Origin: Antedon mediterranea
Lineage: Eukaryota; Echinodermata; Crinoidea; Comatulida; Antedonidae
Assembly: GCF_964355755.1 (NCBI RefSeq)
Contig: NC_092677.1
Span: forward strand, 21,920,101 to 21,984,100
Direction: 5' to 3'
DNA length: 64,000 nucleotides
Within the stretch, counting starts at the first letter, position 1. Every line of letters starts with the position of its first letter. Shown here in pieces: positions 43,870 through 55,955 of this stretch. The notes beneath the pieces were generated by a model. The model did no database searches, was not told where the DNA came from, and saw nothing but the letters and a program-made list of their open reading frames with translations. The position numbers were made by a program, and so were the translations under genes.

Positions 43870-43926
43870 ATAAATTTCGTGCATGTTATCGTGGATCCCA
43901 TAGTTATCACCTTTTACAATCACAAA
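43870..43926 (+). CDS. FHOD: FHOD linker cassette exon 17 (57 nt), tentative
   Basis: Acceptor TATTTACTTACAAAG, donor CAAA|GTGAGT, phase 1-1. Encodes KFRACYRGSHSYHLLQSQ. Composition (Cys, Tyr, His) differs from other linker exons, so it is less secure. Confidence 0.55.
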
Positions 43927-45058
43927 GTGAGTTTTATTTTATAAACAACTTCACAATAAATTTCAGTTTCATTTATATGTTTCTTTATTCATTGGAATTC
44001 CCCTATTATTACGCTTTTTGTACCCTCTGCTGTTAACAAATTGGCTTGCAATTCCATTTAAATTCTTGGGAAAACTTTCTTTGTTATAATCTCTACTAGC
44101 AACTAGTAACAGTACAGCTATGAATTAATGCTACGTTTTCATGCGTAACCCTTCATAGCCTATGCGTGGGAAGGATCACATAGCCACAAAGCTAAAACGT
44201 GCAGAATGTTGCAATAATTTGGAGCTGTACTGTCATCTTGTATTTCAATCCTCTCAAACACATTCTCATTATTTTCTTGCTTATTTTCATAATCTGTTTT
44301 TTTTTTGTGGTTAATATTCGAGTGGATTATAACAATTATTCTTAATTCTATAGTTTTATATGATTTATTTTTTGTATCTTTACCACAAATATTGATTGAA
44401 TGGGGACTATAATCTAGTACTTTTTTTAAACCTGAAGATTTTCATTTGGGAAAAGTTTAACCGTTTGAATTTTTTTTCTCAATTCACAAAATAGCAACTT
44501 TTATAAATTAGTATGCTAATAAAATAGTTGTTCAATATCAACTTCTTTTCATTACACTGTTTCTAGTTATCCTAACATGCATTGTTCTTCTTTTAATATT
44601 AAATTGGTTTCATACACTTTTTGTAATTGTAATTTGTTATATTATGGCAGGCCTCACCTCTTATCAGATCAACTTGATGGTTGAAAAACTTCAATGACCA
44701 AACTCATCCCTCTTGTGACCAAACCAACTAATCTTGTTAAGCAAAGCAATAGTACCTTATCACTTGATTTTAATTGATTGGCAGTGGGAAACTAGGTAGC
44801 TGCTTTTAGTTAATGTTTGTTGATATTTTTGTTACCATTGAGTCTCATAAAACTGGACTTTATTTGTAATGCTAATAAGTTCAAAATTACTATGTAAAAT
44901 GTCAGAATTAGAAAAAACATTTTTAGCTAGACCAAGCTTGTGTGATTTTGAGAAAAGTTGACTGTATATTCCTATACTTTAATTTGTGTAATGATTTTGT
45001 TTGTACTTCTATTGTTATTGTATTTTCCAATATTCTTTCTGTCATTGCATATATCCAG
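43927..45058 (+). other. Intron, nothing recognised
   Basis: AT-rich; no repeat or coding signal recognised. A weak exon-like acceptor at 44650 lacks a matching donor. Confidence 0.7.
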
Positions 45059-45103
45059 CTGTTGAGGCTTTTTTGGCTTCTCGTAAACTTCTTGCACCTG
45101 ATA
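45059..45103 (+). CDS. FHOD: FHOD linker cassette exon 18 (45 nt)
   Basis: Acceptor TTGCATATATCCAG, donor GATA|GTAAGT, phase 1-1. Encodes VEAFLASRKLLAPD. Helical, with a LASRKLL segment. Confidence 0.68.
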
Positions 45104-46342
45104 GTAAGTACACCAGTATATCATCTATCATTGCATATTTTACAGTTGCACATTCTCAGTCACATTATTTTTTAAATTAAAAAATCAATTGATTAAATTA
45201 TTAATCTTGAAGCAGTGTATAGTACTACAATTAAATCAAACTGCTGTTACTACCAGACTGCTACATCATTGATATTCTAACTATTAGTATAATGAGCTTA
45301 ATATATTGTGACATTTTGTAAAGAAATCAAACCTTAATTGGAAAAAGAACTAGTTGTGTTATTAGCTCAGGTTTGTTATTATTCAACTCATGTTGTTATT
45401 TAGTGAAATCTTTTTTTCTCTTTTCTTGATTTTCTGCATGAAATTTGTGATTTAGTGCATGTAAACTACCGTATTAAATATCTGGCAAGGGCTCGATTTT
45501 GTACCCCAAATTATTCTCCATTTAAGCCCAGGTGGCTATGTACAGTAGGTTTTAAGGATTTGATATTGGGACGAAATTACCTATAAACATGCCTTGGTAT
45601 TACATTGGCAAAAAAATCACTAAATTCTGTTAATTTGGCAGAGCTTCATTATTATCTTGCATGTCAGCTTTAGCCAACTTTAATAACATTTTAAAAAGTT
45701 AATTTAGTTTTTATATGAACAATGAATTTTTTAAGAGATGGCAATATTAGTAAGCAAATTAGTGTGCCCTCTATTGTATACAAAATGATTTTATTCTTAT
45801 TATGGATACACTGGTATTTCGGTGCGATATGCAATGATGATGAATGATATTTTAGTTCCTTTTCGTCCCATTAGGGCATTAGGCCACTATTGTGGTTTCT
45901 GTAACAATTTGATTCAACTGCAGTGATAAATGACTGATGTAATGGACCAGAACACAGTGAAACCCTATAGTCTTTAAAGATACAGAGAGTTCAACTATGG
46001 CTGAGTAGTGGCTTGATACTTTGGCAATATTGTTGCTGTTGTACTTGACTCAAGTGGCCAAGCTAGCTAGTAATAGTTTATTGGCCAGTGAAATCTACTG
46101 TGAGATACCCCATGCACTAGTAACATAGAAAAAACAAATCAAGCACTGCACTGATAATAAATTCCATTCTATCAGAATCACATTAAATGAGATAAATAAT
46201 TTCTTGTTTAGAATGTAATAATCATACTAGTTTTATTACAGCTAGATTTAAGAAATAATAACAACATTATTGTTTTTTATTATTTATTTTTAATTTGTGC
46301 AGAATGTATAGTGATCCTATAATTATTAATTTCTATATATAG
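45104..46342 (+). other. Intron, nothing recognised
   Basis: AT-rich sequence without recognised repeats or coding signal. Confidence 0.7.
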
Positions 46343-46540
46343 CACTACCAAATGGAATTGCTTCTCGTAGAAGACGTAGCAAGCAAGAAATTGATGAAGC
46401 ATCCGAAAAAGAGAGGCGTACTGAAAATTACAATGAAAAAGAAGAATGTTCCCTTTCAAACTGTTCTTCTCTGTCAAGTCTCAACAAAGAGGCTGGAGAT
46501 CGGTCATCCTGTGCTTCTAGTATTTCAATAGAAAGTACAG
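46343..46540 (+). CDS. FHOD: FHOD linker cassette exon 19 (198 nt)
   Basis: Acceptor TTTCTATATATAG, donor ACAG|GTATGT, phase 1-1. Encodes LPNGIASRRRRSKQEIDEAS, an acidic part, then a Ser-rich tail containing SCASSISIEST. The RRRRSK patch is a basic-class element. Last cassette before the FH1 exon. Confidence 0.82.
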
Positions 46541-46724
46541 GTATGTTTTCATATACATTATTTGTCTCTCAATTTTAAGACAATTCAAACATCCATTACA
46601 TTTTATTAATGTTTTACACATTTGCATGAATGAATGTGCATGCATATAAAAGATAATTTTAATCCTACATTATATTTGATCATTTTAAAAATTGAAATCA
46701 TTTAACTTTTATTCTTATTTTCAG

Positions 46725-47761
46725 GATCAAATGAAAAAGTTCATTTACCTATGGTCCAAAAATTAGCCAGCAGTCCTACAGAGACTGCTTTTCATCCTCT
46801 AGTGCAATCATTAAAAACAAGTCAAACACAAGATGCTATGCAAGAGCAGATCCAGACAAGTCCCACATCAGATTCACTAAAAGCAATTAATGGACCACAT
46901 ATTCCTAGTAGCGCTGGCCTGTCGGATATGAAACCACATACTCCTAGTAGCGCTGGCCTGTCAGATACAAAACGTTATATTCTAGATATGACATATAAAC
47001 CAGATGACTTACCAACAGCATCACCATCATCCCATTCACGAAAAATATCAACTTGCCTTCACAATTCACCTTCTATTATTACAAGAATGGAAAGTTTGAA
47101 TTCTCCATCTACCCTCTTATTACCACAGAAAGACATTTTAAATAATTTTGGAAAAGTACAATCTGTTCAGGACAAGCTGCAATTACAGTCTTCACCTGAA
47201 GGAACAGTAGCAGAAGAATCTAGCCGTCGTGGTGATGTTAGTGGTGCTATTAGCCAAGCAATTCAAGATTTAAGTCGTACAAACCCACCAGGATCAATAT
47301 CAGAGGAAGAATCAATCCCAAATCCACACGAAGAACGCAAAAAAGAATGGGAAAAGATCTTGCATATGAACAAACGTGAGCTACGTATTATGAATTGGGA
47401 CTTCACTGACCTAAATACTGAAGATGATGATGATATTTTAGATTATTTAACACCAATGTACTTTCTGAATGGTGTACCACCACCACCTCCAGTTAGTGGG
47501 GCACCAATGTTTATGCCACCACCGCCACCTATTGTCAACTCGCACAATAGTACGTTGAAAAGGACACCTGATGAAATAAATAAGAAAAAGAAAACGGTAA
47601 GACTACATTGGAAGGAAGCTAACTTGGAGCATCCGGTGTTCTCTTCCATAAAAGAGGGTTCTCAGACAGGTACAATCTGGGAAACGCTATCATCAGTAAA
47701 ATTAGATTGTGACAAACTTGAACATTTGTTTGAGAATCGCACTAAAGAATTGTCGATCAAG
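46725..47761 (+). CDS. FHOD: FHOD exon: pre-FH1 linker, FH1 and start of FH2
   Basis: A 1037-nt exon (phase 1 to 0); acceptor TTCTTATTTTCAG, donor CAAG|GTAAAT. Order: a Ser/Thr-rich linker with a 13-residue tandem duplication (46895-46972); a helical stretch with the FHOD-typical WDFTDL (about 47396) followed by DDDDILDYLTP, which resembles the repeated DAD-like motif; a short FH1 with two PPPPP tracts (47475-47530), the profilin-actin recruiting part; and the FH2 start KTVRLHWKEANLEHPVF (from about 47594). The open frame runs 40 nt into the intron before a stop; the donor and FH2 alignment end the exon at 47761. The ATG at 46751 is internal. Confidence 0.93.
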
Positions 47762-49591
47762 GTAAATTATTATTATGTAATTATTATTATTATTATTATA
47801 TAACCGAATAATTAATCTACAAAAACATAAAAAGATCAATCTGAATATAATCAATTGATGCATGGATGCAATATTCATTTAGATTACATTTTTACCATTT
47901 TCACATTTTGAGTTGGTCATGAGCCTACAAGAACAACCACCACTACATACAGACAAGACCAGCTTTTAATATATGATCAATCGAGCAATGGTTATGTTAT
48001 TGCTTCAAAAGTTTACAATACCATCCATCTGGGAAAAACAAGTCAGACAGTTATATCTGGTTTTTTCTGTAGTCCTATGTAGCTTATATTTTATTATTAT
48101 ATTTTTTTAATACTGTACTATAATATTTTTAGAAATGTTTATATTATAGACCTGAACCACATATGCCTTGTATAGAGTAGTATGCTCAAATTGAAAACAA
48201 AATAATAGTAATAATAATGTTCGTTTTACCTTTCCCTTCATTACGTGCCAATTTATATACTAAAACTTTCATTTACAAAAAAAGGAAGAGTCCCTAAACA
48301 ATTATTCAATTCCTAAATGTTAATTTTATTTCATATTTTGTTTTCAAGTTTGGCACTAGTTTTAGTGTATGAAGTAAGCTTCAATCCTTTTTCTAACTTG
48401 CTTTTTGATATTTTTTCTGATTTGTTTTAAATTTTTGCTCAAATACCTCACTGGCTGATGCTTGATTTGCATGTATACAGGACCAGGTTAGTACACATTT
48501 AGCTTTTTTACTGACTGTCCAATGTTTAAGAAGCCAATTTGTAACGATCATTTAAATTATGCAGTACAAATTAACAGTATTTAACCATAACATGAAGTTT
48601 CCTTAGAAAAACATTAGCAGTTTAAAAGAAAGGTTTATGTTATTGTACAGTAATATTTGTAAAATTTGTTGGAACTGTAACTTGTCCTCTTACATGATAA
48701 CAAAGATGGTATACAATCTTTGACAATTTCATTTCATGACTGCCAATTCATAAGCCATGATTTTATTTACATAAGCTATTTTTTATATACATGTTTTGCG
48801 GTCAATTTCCCACTAACTAAATGTACATATTCTCTTTTTTTACACCAGCCCCATCATGGTTGGGGCTGAGGTGGTTGAGACCGTCTCACACACAACCTCT
48901 TTATATTTTAATACAATTAATAGTGATTGGTTGGTCTATGAAAGGCTCCACTTTTTAAAAATTTGAACCCTTCCATTAAAATCCTAGTTATGTTCCTGTG
49001 CTATGATGCAATTGTTGTGATCTAAACATCTTGCTATGCTTGAATGCCCTTATTTAATACAGTTATAACAATACTACCTCTCTGATTGTTTTGAAATATT
49101 ATTGTACGCTTTCTCTATGCTAGATTTAAAACTGAGCACATACAATTTTTGTTCACTTAAAATGAATTAGTGGTATGCCTGTAGACCATAACACAAACAT
49201 TGCATTAGCTTTCAGCATTATCTGCTGAATGATCTCAGTATAGTTTATTTTATATTTATTAAATCATTTGCTGATCATTTTTGTGGTAATAAATAATATA
49301 ACTAATACTAAGTGTTCCTAAATTAAATGGTTGTTATATTCAATCCCTTACCGGTATATTGTTTATACTTTACAGAAGAGTAACATTACAGTATTTACCC
49401 ATGTGTAATTGGTCTAGCTGCTATTCACTTTGATTTACTCAATATTTATATTCCTAAATTTGTTCATCCTTTATAGCTCATATAATATACCTAAATCGAC
49501 TGACATAGCTTGAAAATATTTTTAATTTGTTTTTTCATTGTAAAATTAAAATTACAATTCATAAACTACTCTTTTTAATGTACTTTTTTAG
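47762..49591 (+). other. Intron with a repeat copy and a possible 6-nt microexon
   Basis: A (TTA)n run at 47785-47802, a possible microexon at 48481-48486 (see findings) and a repeat copy at 48838-49000. Nothing else recognised. Confidence 0.75.
48838..49000 (+). repeat. Dispersed repeat, copy of the 16930-17218 family
   Basis: CCCCATCATGGTTGGGGCTG, then TGAAAGGCTCCACTTTTT and CCTTCCATTAAAATCCTAG, correspond in order to the right part of 16709-17218; inverted copy at 62985-63130. Confidence 0.75.
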
Positions 49592-49747
49592 AAATCCGAT
49601 TCTGTGAAGAAAAATGTTTTAACAGTACTTGATCACAAGCGTTCAAATGGTATCAACATTGGATTGACAGTTTTACCTCAACCTCGTACAATTAAACAGG
49701 CTATTCTAAACATGGATAGCATCTCAATTAATAAAGAAGGAGTAGAG
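49592..49747 (+). CDS. FHOD: FHOD exon: FH2 (linker and knob start)
   Basis: A 156-nt phase 0-0 exon; acceptor TACTTTTTTAG, donor AGAG|GTAAGA. Contains TVLDHKRSNGINIGLTVLP then IKQAILNMD. The LD-x-KRSN-INIGL block is a conserved actin-contacting part of FH2 and matches FHOD closely. Confidence 0.95.
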
Positions 49748-49784
49748 GTAAGATATAATACTTTATTAGCATACTATACTTTGT

Positions 49785-50650
49785 TTAAGTTAAGTTAGAT
49801 AATTAGTTAGCGACAATTAAAACGAATTGTCCCAAATAGATTGGGGTATACACTGTCTAATGGATGTCGATGCCGAAAAATACCCGCACACAATGATACG
49901 AGGATGCTTCGCATTTATCTATCTCCCTCTACGATAATTGTTTTTAATAGCTGAAAATTGGTTAAACAGCTCAAGTACAGCATCATAATGTTGAAGACAA
50001 GCCGATTTTCTTTAAAAAAAATAGTATTTTGATTTTGGCGATAATAATATTCCAATCTCTCTTCCACAAGTGTCTATTCTACCACCCTCTCCTCAATGTC
50101 ATGAGTAGCATTGTAAAGCCAGTACTTTATTTCAATTGATCAGACAGTTAAAATATATAATTACATAAACACTGAAAATGCTAATGCCATACCGGTATAC
50201 CATATAATAACTTTCTAATAATAGTAATTAACCTGAGTTAGTTGCTTTCATAAGCACAGTTAACGGAAACTTTAGTGGGTAGGAACCAACTTACCCGTGT
50301 AAATAACGTACCGTATTAACTGGCTCTAAGAGGTGTTTTTCACAAACTGTTTCAAATTATATAAGCACATATACAAATAAAATTTATTCTCAATGTTTGT
50401 ATTAATTTATACTTTAATTACAAAAAATATAAACTTTGTAGCGGTGTATCATTATGTGTACTTACTATGACTATGACAGTGAAAGTTTCAATTAAATTGC
50501 AATGTTTTACTATGTTTGGTGGTATATTATTTGTAAAACATGAAAACAATTAATATTTCGTTACTGAATGAATAAAGAATATAATTATTTAAAAATTGTT
50601 CCTCTTTGCACCCATCCTCTTCCCCATCCCTCAACCCTATATGATAAACT
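49785..50650 (+). mobile_element. Dispersed repeat family R, direct copy
   Basis: Shares AGTTAGATAATTAGTTA, TACAGCATCATAATGTTGAA, GGTGGTATATTATTTGTAAA and CCCATCCTCTTCCCCATCCC with 32030-32912 and 59405-60750. The 3' pyrimidine-rich end (CCTCTTTGCACCCATCCTCT) lies just upstream of exon 50673 and may now supply pyrimidine sequence near its acceptor. Confidence 0.75.
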
Positions 50651-50672
50651 GAATATTTACCATTTTTTCAAG

Positions 50673-50855
50673 AAATTACTGACATTAGTGCCTTCTGATG
50701 AAGAGATTAAGCTAATCCAAGATGCTATGGCTAATCATCCTGATGTACCACTTGGATCAGCTGAGCAGTTTCTGATGACGATGTCTTCCATCAGTGGATT
50801 AAAAGCTAGGCTGAATCTATGGTTGTTTAAGATGGATTATGAAACCTTAGAACAG
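50673..50855 (+). CDS. FHOD: FHOD exon: FH2 core
   Basis: A 183-nt phase 0-0 exon; acceptor CCATTTTTTCAAG, donor ACAG|GTAAAT. Encodes KLLTLVPSDEEIKLIQDAM, PLGSAEQFLMTMSSISGL and LWLFKMDYETLEQ, in the usual FH2 order. Confidence 0.95.
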
Positions 50856-51106
50856 GTAAATCAACAAATTATTATACTACAATTTACCTATTTTTCACAG
50901 TTTTGGCTTTGTATCGCAGATGAAGACATCATAAAAAGTATTCAGACTTTAATTTGTCACCAATCATGAATCAATTGTTAATTTGATTGGTTGGTGATTT
51001 GACTGTCTTTCACTTAAATAACTTAAGATCCTTCAAATTAATTTATATTTGATCAAACACTTTAAACAAATTCTGTACTGTTATTTTATTTTAATTTATA
51101 CATCAG

Positions 51107-51226
51107 GAGGTAGCTGAACCACTTGCTGATTTGAAACAAGGCATTGAAGATTTGAAATCATCAAAAACATTGAAATACATTCTTGCAACATTACTTGCCA
51201 TTGGTAACTTCCTTAATGGAGTACAG
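51107..51226 (+). CDS. FHOD: FHOD exon: FH2 core with GNFLNG
   Basis: A 120-nt phase 0-0 exon; acceptor TTATACATCAG, donor ACAG|GTAAAA. Encodes EVAEPLADLKQGIEDL and ILATLLAIGNFLNGVQ. GNFLNG (51203-51220) is the near-invariant FH2 signature. Confidence 0.96.
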
Positions 51227-51261
51227 GTAAAATATATATCACTCAGTTACTGTCAGTTACC

Positions 51262-51400
51262 GTCATAAAAAGTCGCCCCAACCGGACCCTCTGCTTGATA
51301 TGCAGATGTCCTAAGCTTTAACATTCTCGGTGTGGTACAGCGGAACAGCACTTGTTCCTCAATTGTACGCACGCACAACAGATAAACACATCAGGCACAG
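51262..51400 (-). repeat. tRNA-like SINE copy, inverted relative to 29895
   Basis: The - strand reads CCGCTGTACCACACC, TTAGGACATCTGCATATCAA then GCAGAGGGTCCGGTTGGGGC, matching the order at 29820-29971. Confidence 0.65.
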
Positions 51401-52012
51401 AACATTATTGACTACATACCTCCTTGGCCGAGTTAAATAAATAATAATATCGAACATTTAACATTGGTGTTAAACTGGTGGTCCAAATGCTTGCTTTGTA
51501 TATGCCCGGTATATTGATCAGTTTGAATGTTGCAGAAGAGCAGCCTATAAAAAAACAAATATAACAAATAACAAATCCATTCATGCAGTCAAATGTAAAA
51601 ATATTCTATACCATGTTTAAACCAAAATAACTATGTGGATTAGAGAGATGTATTTTGAATGCATCTAAAAACTGTTCTTACCTTTGTTATGGGCATGTTG
51701 TCCATTATTGTCTCAGGATAAAGTTCCACAAGGTCGAACAGTATATCTAAAAGGATAATAATGGCATCTGTGTCTACTGTTTATCATCTATATGACAACC
51801 AGTACCATACCAGTGTCACTAGGCTGACACAATATTTTTTTTTCAATAAAGTCACGAACTATATGTGAAGGAAAGAAATACTAGGAAAGAAGGAATTAAT
51901 ATAATTCATTTTGGCAAATATAATTTACTTTGCTTCATTGTTTATTTATACAAAATTAATTGACACTTATATTACCAGTAAACATTGAGAATTGTACTTT
52001 TATTTTTCTTAG

Positions 52013-52174
52013 GCCAAAGGTTTTAATCTAGAATATCTTGCCAGAGTACCAGAAGTTAAAGATACAGTGCATAAACAATCCCTCCTCCATCATCTTTGTA
52101 GCATGGTAATAGAGAAGTTTCCAGATAGTTCAGATCTGTACAGTGAATTAGCATCTATAAGTCGTTGCTCAAAA
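52013..52174 (+). CDS. FHOD: FHOD exon: FH2
   Basis: A 162-nt phase 0-0 exon; acceptor TTATTTTTCTTAG, donor AAAA|GTAAGC. Encodes [20 protein letters not shown] and [22 protein letters not shown]-x-LEYL-x-K/R-VxxVKDT is FH2 helix sequence typical of FHOD. Confidence 0.95.
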
Positions 52175-52533
52175 GTAAGCAGTTTAGTTATAATTTTGAT
52201 AAACATAATTCCATGTGATATTGTTAAAGAAAAACCAAAAACTTCATCGAATTCTGATGCAAAATATATTCTATTTTATTAATGCTTAAAGTAAACATAA
52301 TTTAAAAATAACAAATAGATGATTTCCTTATATTTGTGAATAGTGGACAAATTTATTGAAATACAATTTTTTATAATTTTGGTATCTTTTTTTCATCACC
52401 TTGTCTCAATTATTCTCAGTTAGTTGATGCATTATGATTGAAAGCCATGAAATCATAAAACAAAATGTTGAATTCCACGAATATCAGAGAATTTCAACAA
52501 ATTTTCTTTAGTAAAGTAATCTATTCATTTTAG

Positions 52534-52649
52534 GTTGATTTTGAGGTGCTTGCTGTTACACTAGAGAGAATGGAGATTCAATGTAAGCAGTCCTGGGAAC
52601 ATTTGAGAGTCATCTCCAAGCATGACAGCCATTCCCAACTAAAAAACAA
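52534..52649 (+). CDS. FHOD: FHOD exon: FH2 C-terminal helices
   Basis: A 116-nt exon (phase 0 to 2); acceptor CTATTCATTTTAG, donor ACAA|GTAAGT. Encodes VDFEVLAVTLERMEIQCKQS, then WEHLRVISKHD. CKxSWExLRxIxKHD is an FHOD-specific FH2 segment. Confidence 0.95.
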
Positions 52650-53721
52650 GTAAGTAACCATTCTTCTTTATTCTTTATTTCAAGCCAACAGTGTAAAACA
52701 CCAATAACATTATGAGATCTATACAGGATTTAGATTAGCAGTGTGAAAAATTAAACTAGCACAATATTACAGAGCCACATAAAGAGTTATAACATTCTTT
52801 TCCATGAATCACAAAGGCATGTGGTAGTAGGCATGTTGTTTAATTTTCATCATGTATATTATAGAATGTTCCTATAAATCTCAAACTTTAATCGCATAGG
52901 ACAATTTTAATGAGTAAATTGTTGATGTACCTCCAGCAAAGGATTAAAAAATATGTATTGTGCACAAAGTTCCAGAGGCATAATACAGCTAAGTGATCCT
53001 CCAATACTGGGGCTTTGAATACCGGGCATATATTAATATGTCCCATTTCCGCAACATTTCTGAAATATTTAACATGTACAATTTTTTAATTTTTTACTTT
53101 ACTGTATTCAGAAATTTATTTTATTTTTTTAAATTTTTGTGTTCCTCCTCAGGAGCTCTCTTGAGCTCAGGACCCTGTGTTTAGCCAGTGATCACCACTA
53201 ACCAGCCCATTAAAAAAATGTTCAAGATCCATTTCTCAAAGCACATATAACCTCTAATGATAGTTGTCACATGTGCACATGGTATTGATTTAATTGCAGT
53301 GAAACCGAATTAAAGTATAAGAAAAATGACTTTTATTATGACTATTATTATATTAGGATTATACAATACCATGGGATATTGAAATAGGTTGGATATGAAT
53401 ATTTTTGTTTAAAGCTTAATACCCCATTTCTCTGCCAGCAAAATTGCAGAGTTTATCCGTAAACTTTGGCGCCACGCCTTTAGGCAGTTATATTCCCAGA
53501 GGACATGTAATGATAGTACTACAGTATTTTTACTGGGAAATAGTAAACTCGACTAATTTATAGGTCCATGCTCGACGACACAAAGAAGTCTGTCTGTAGG
53601 CTAGCTGATCAAAACATTCCTTCCTCTAAAATTATTCTTGCGTATGTCGTAAAGTGTCACGTTGTCTCTAAGGACTGTCCAAATACATGAGAAAATAATG
53701 TAGTGAAATTCGTTGAATGAG

Positions 53722-55305
53722 CTTAAAGGGGATTCTGGGTTTAAAATTGCTTTTAAATATTGTTTATTTATTAAATAAAAAATATTATAACAATATAGAC
53801 ATGTCAGAATGAAGAAGTAATAACGAGAAATTAAAAAAATTAAATTTCATATACATTTTAGGGTAAATTCATGGAAAGTCTGTTTTTCAGCAGCTTAGGG
53901 AAGCTCATTAATATTCATGAGATATTCACAAAATCACGTCATCAGTGGATTCTAAACTCGCGACGTCATGTACGTTGTGTTTGTCAACTAATTTACATCT
54001 CTCTCCCTTGTCAAACGACGACCAACCGATCATTGTGAAATACATTTTTTGTAGATTTTCTAAGCTGGGCCTAAAGTGTAATAATAACAGTAGTAGCATA
54101 TATTTATTTGACATTTAATGAAATACAAAATTTAGTACAGATTACGGAGTCAAAAATTATTATACTATTTTTATACCTCGAATAGTACAGATCGTATTAT
54201 CGGCTTCACATACTAGGCGTGGCCTAGCCTAAATCATTTTTTTCATGGGTGAGAGCCATTCTGACTAGGGATTCCATGCCACGATGGCTACGTTAAAACA
54301 TTGGGGTCCGTCATGGGCCTAGCTAGCCAACTACTAAACGATTGGCCCATAAATAACAAACCAAACTCCTAAACAATCTAAACCTAAAACGTTCTATAAA
54401 ATTGGCTGTAAATATTGAGACAAAACAAGGTCCTATCGCCGTCCGCACGTATGGTCTCCCGATCGTCTAAGTAGGCCTAAAATAGGCCTAGTTTACTCTC
54501 CAAAAAAGCGGATACTGCATCAAGCAAGTAGACCAGGTAGTAGGAAGGAGACCTAGCCGATCCGGCCCAGTTAAAAATTGAGCTAGTTATTGTAGTAGAC
54601 CCTATGCGAATTGATACTACCAGGCCTTTTACTATAGGCTACACTTGTTAAAATTAGCAATACTTATGTTTACAAATATTCCAACTCTCTCATTATCTAT
54701 ACCATTCCGGTAGGTCGAGTCGACCTTCAATCAAATACTGTACATCGTTCATGTTGTGATTATAGACGGGGTATACTCGACCGACCAGTTTGGTATTGTA
54801 TACTGTATCTGCTTATCACGTGACGATGCCAGGCATGGGCCGGCAGAGAGAGCATGTGTATCGTCGTCTCGCTCTCCTCGCTCAGCAGGAATGTATACAT
54901 TACGCTTCATTGATTTTTTGAAGGCTTTCCCTAAGTCGGTGCGAAAATCGGCAAACGTAAAGTGCAAACATATCTAATTTTTCACTGTTTTGATGAATTT
55001 TCATAGAAAATTGACTTTATAAATGGGAAGACCGACTAAAATTAAATCAGATAAGTATAATTTTACAAAAGTACTTGATATGGTTAATGATAATGAGTCG
55101 TCGGAAGATTGACCATTTCACGAATTTTCTATCTGTAACACAGTGTCATATCGCCGTAGCTGCACTTGTAATCTGGCCTCATTTCACAGCCTTCGTTCTG
55201 CTTCACTGGGCGCTTATATAAATTGAAACTTTTACGGTTCAAGAGACAAACAAATATATTTTACATTTTTTACTATTCATTTTAAACCCGGAACGCCCCT
55301 TTAAA
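53722..55305. mobile_element. TIR element, about 1.6 kb
   Basis: The left end TTAAAGGGGATTCTGGGTTT then AAAAT is mirrored on the right by ATTTTAAACCCGGAACGCCC then CTTTAA. The body contains TAGGCCTA-rich sequence and short overlapping ORFs on both strands near 54750-54970 without recognisable domains. It is probably non-autonomous. Confidence 0.8.
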
Positions 55306-55537
55306 TAAACACTTTTTTATTTAATAAACATGTAATATCATATTTTATGAATTTTACAATGTTGATATACAAAATATATTACTAAAAACCGTAATTTTAT
55401 GTAATTATTTTAGTGAAAAATGGACCATAGTACAATTGCCGACTGAGGGCGCAATTTGTTTATTTTCAGCGATGTTTTAGACTCTATAATTCGAAAACTA
55501 CAAGTTGGATTTTCATAATTTGTTTTTACTCGGGGTA

Positions 55538-55955
55538 CCCGAGTCTAGGACTTAATCATTTTCTCCTCTTCCTCCATCTGGACACTATTGAGTAAAAAGT
55601 GCGATTTTTAAAGTACTACTCCTCCCTTATTAGTTGTAGTATTGAGCTGGGATTTGGCATGAATATACTACAGGCACATGTCCTCAAATCTATAGAGCAG
55701 GATTTTAAAATTTCAAACCGGATGCAGCCATATGACGTCTCGAAGATGGTACCATATAGCTGTATTTGGTAGGTTATTGATGTGTATGTGACGTCACATC
55801 CCGTCTTATGACGTCATTACAGCTTCATTTTTTAATTAATTTGTTTAATTAAGAAGCCACAATGTGTGACACACACCACAGCGTTATGTAGTTATATGCG
55901 GCTTCTTGGCGTAGTGGTTAACACACAGAAGGTCCCCGGTTCGAGCCCGGGCGAA
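55538..55955 (+). mobile_element. MITE copy A with tRNA-Val-like segment
   Basis: TACTCGGGGTACCCGAGTCT, CCATCTGGACACTATTGAG, AACCGGATGCAGCCATATGA and TTATGACGTCATTACAGCT match copy B at 56319-56643. Instead of the right terminus it runs into GGCGTAGTGGTTAACAC and GGTCCCCGGTTCGAGCCCGG, a tRNA-like A and B box with most of the anticodon arm missing (55904-55955). Confidence 0.8.

Noticed and set aside
44651-44690. Exon-like stretch after TTATGGCAG
   Set aside because: No donor keeps phase 1 and a stop follows; weak pyrimidine tract.
54749-54977. Overlapping 72-73 codon ORFs on both strands
   Set aside because: Inside a TIR element, GC-richer patch, no domain; probably chance.
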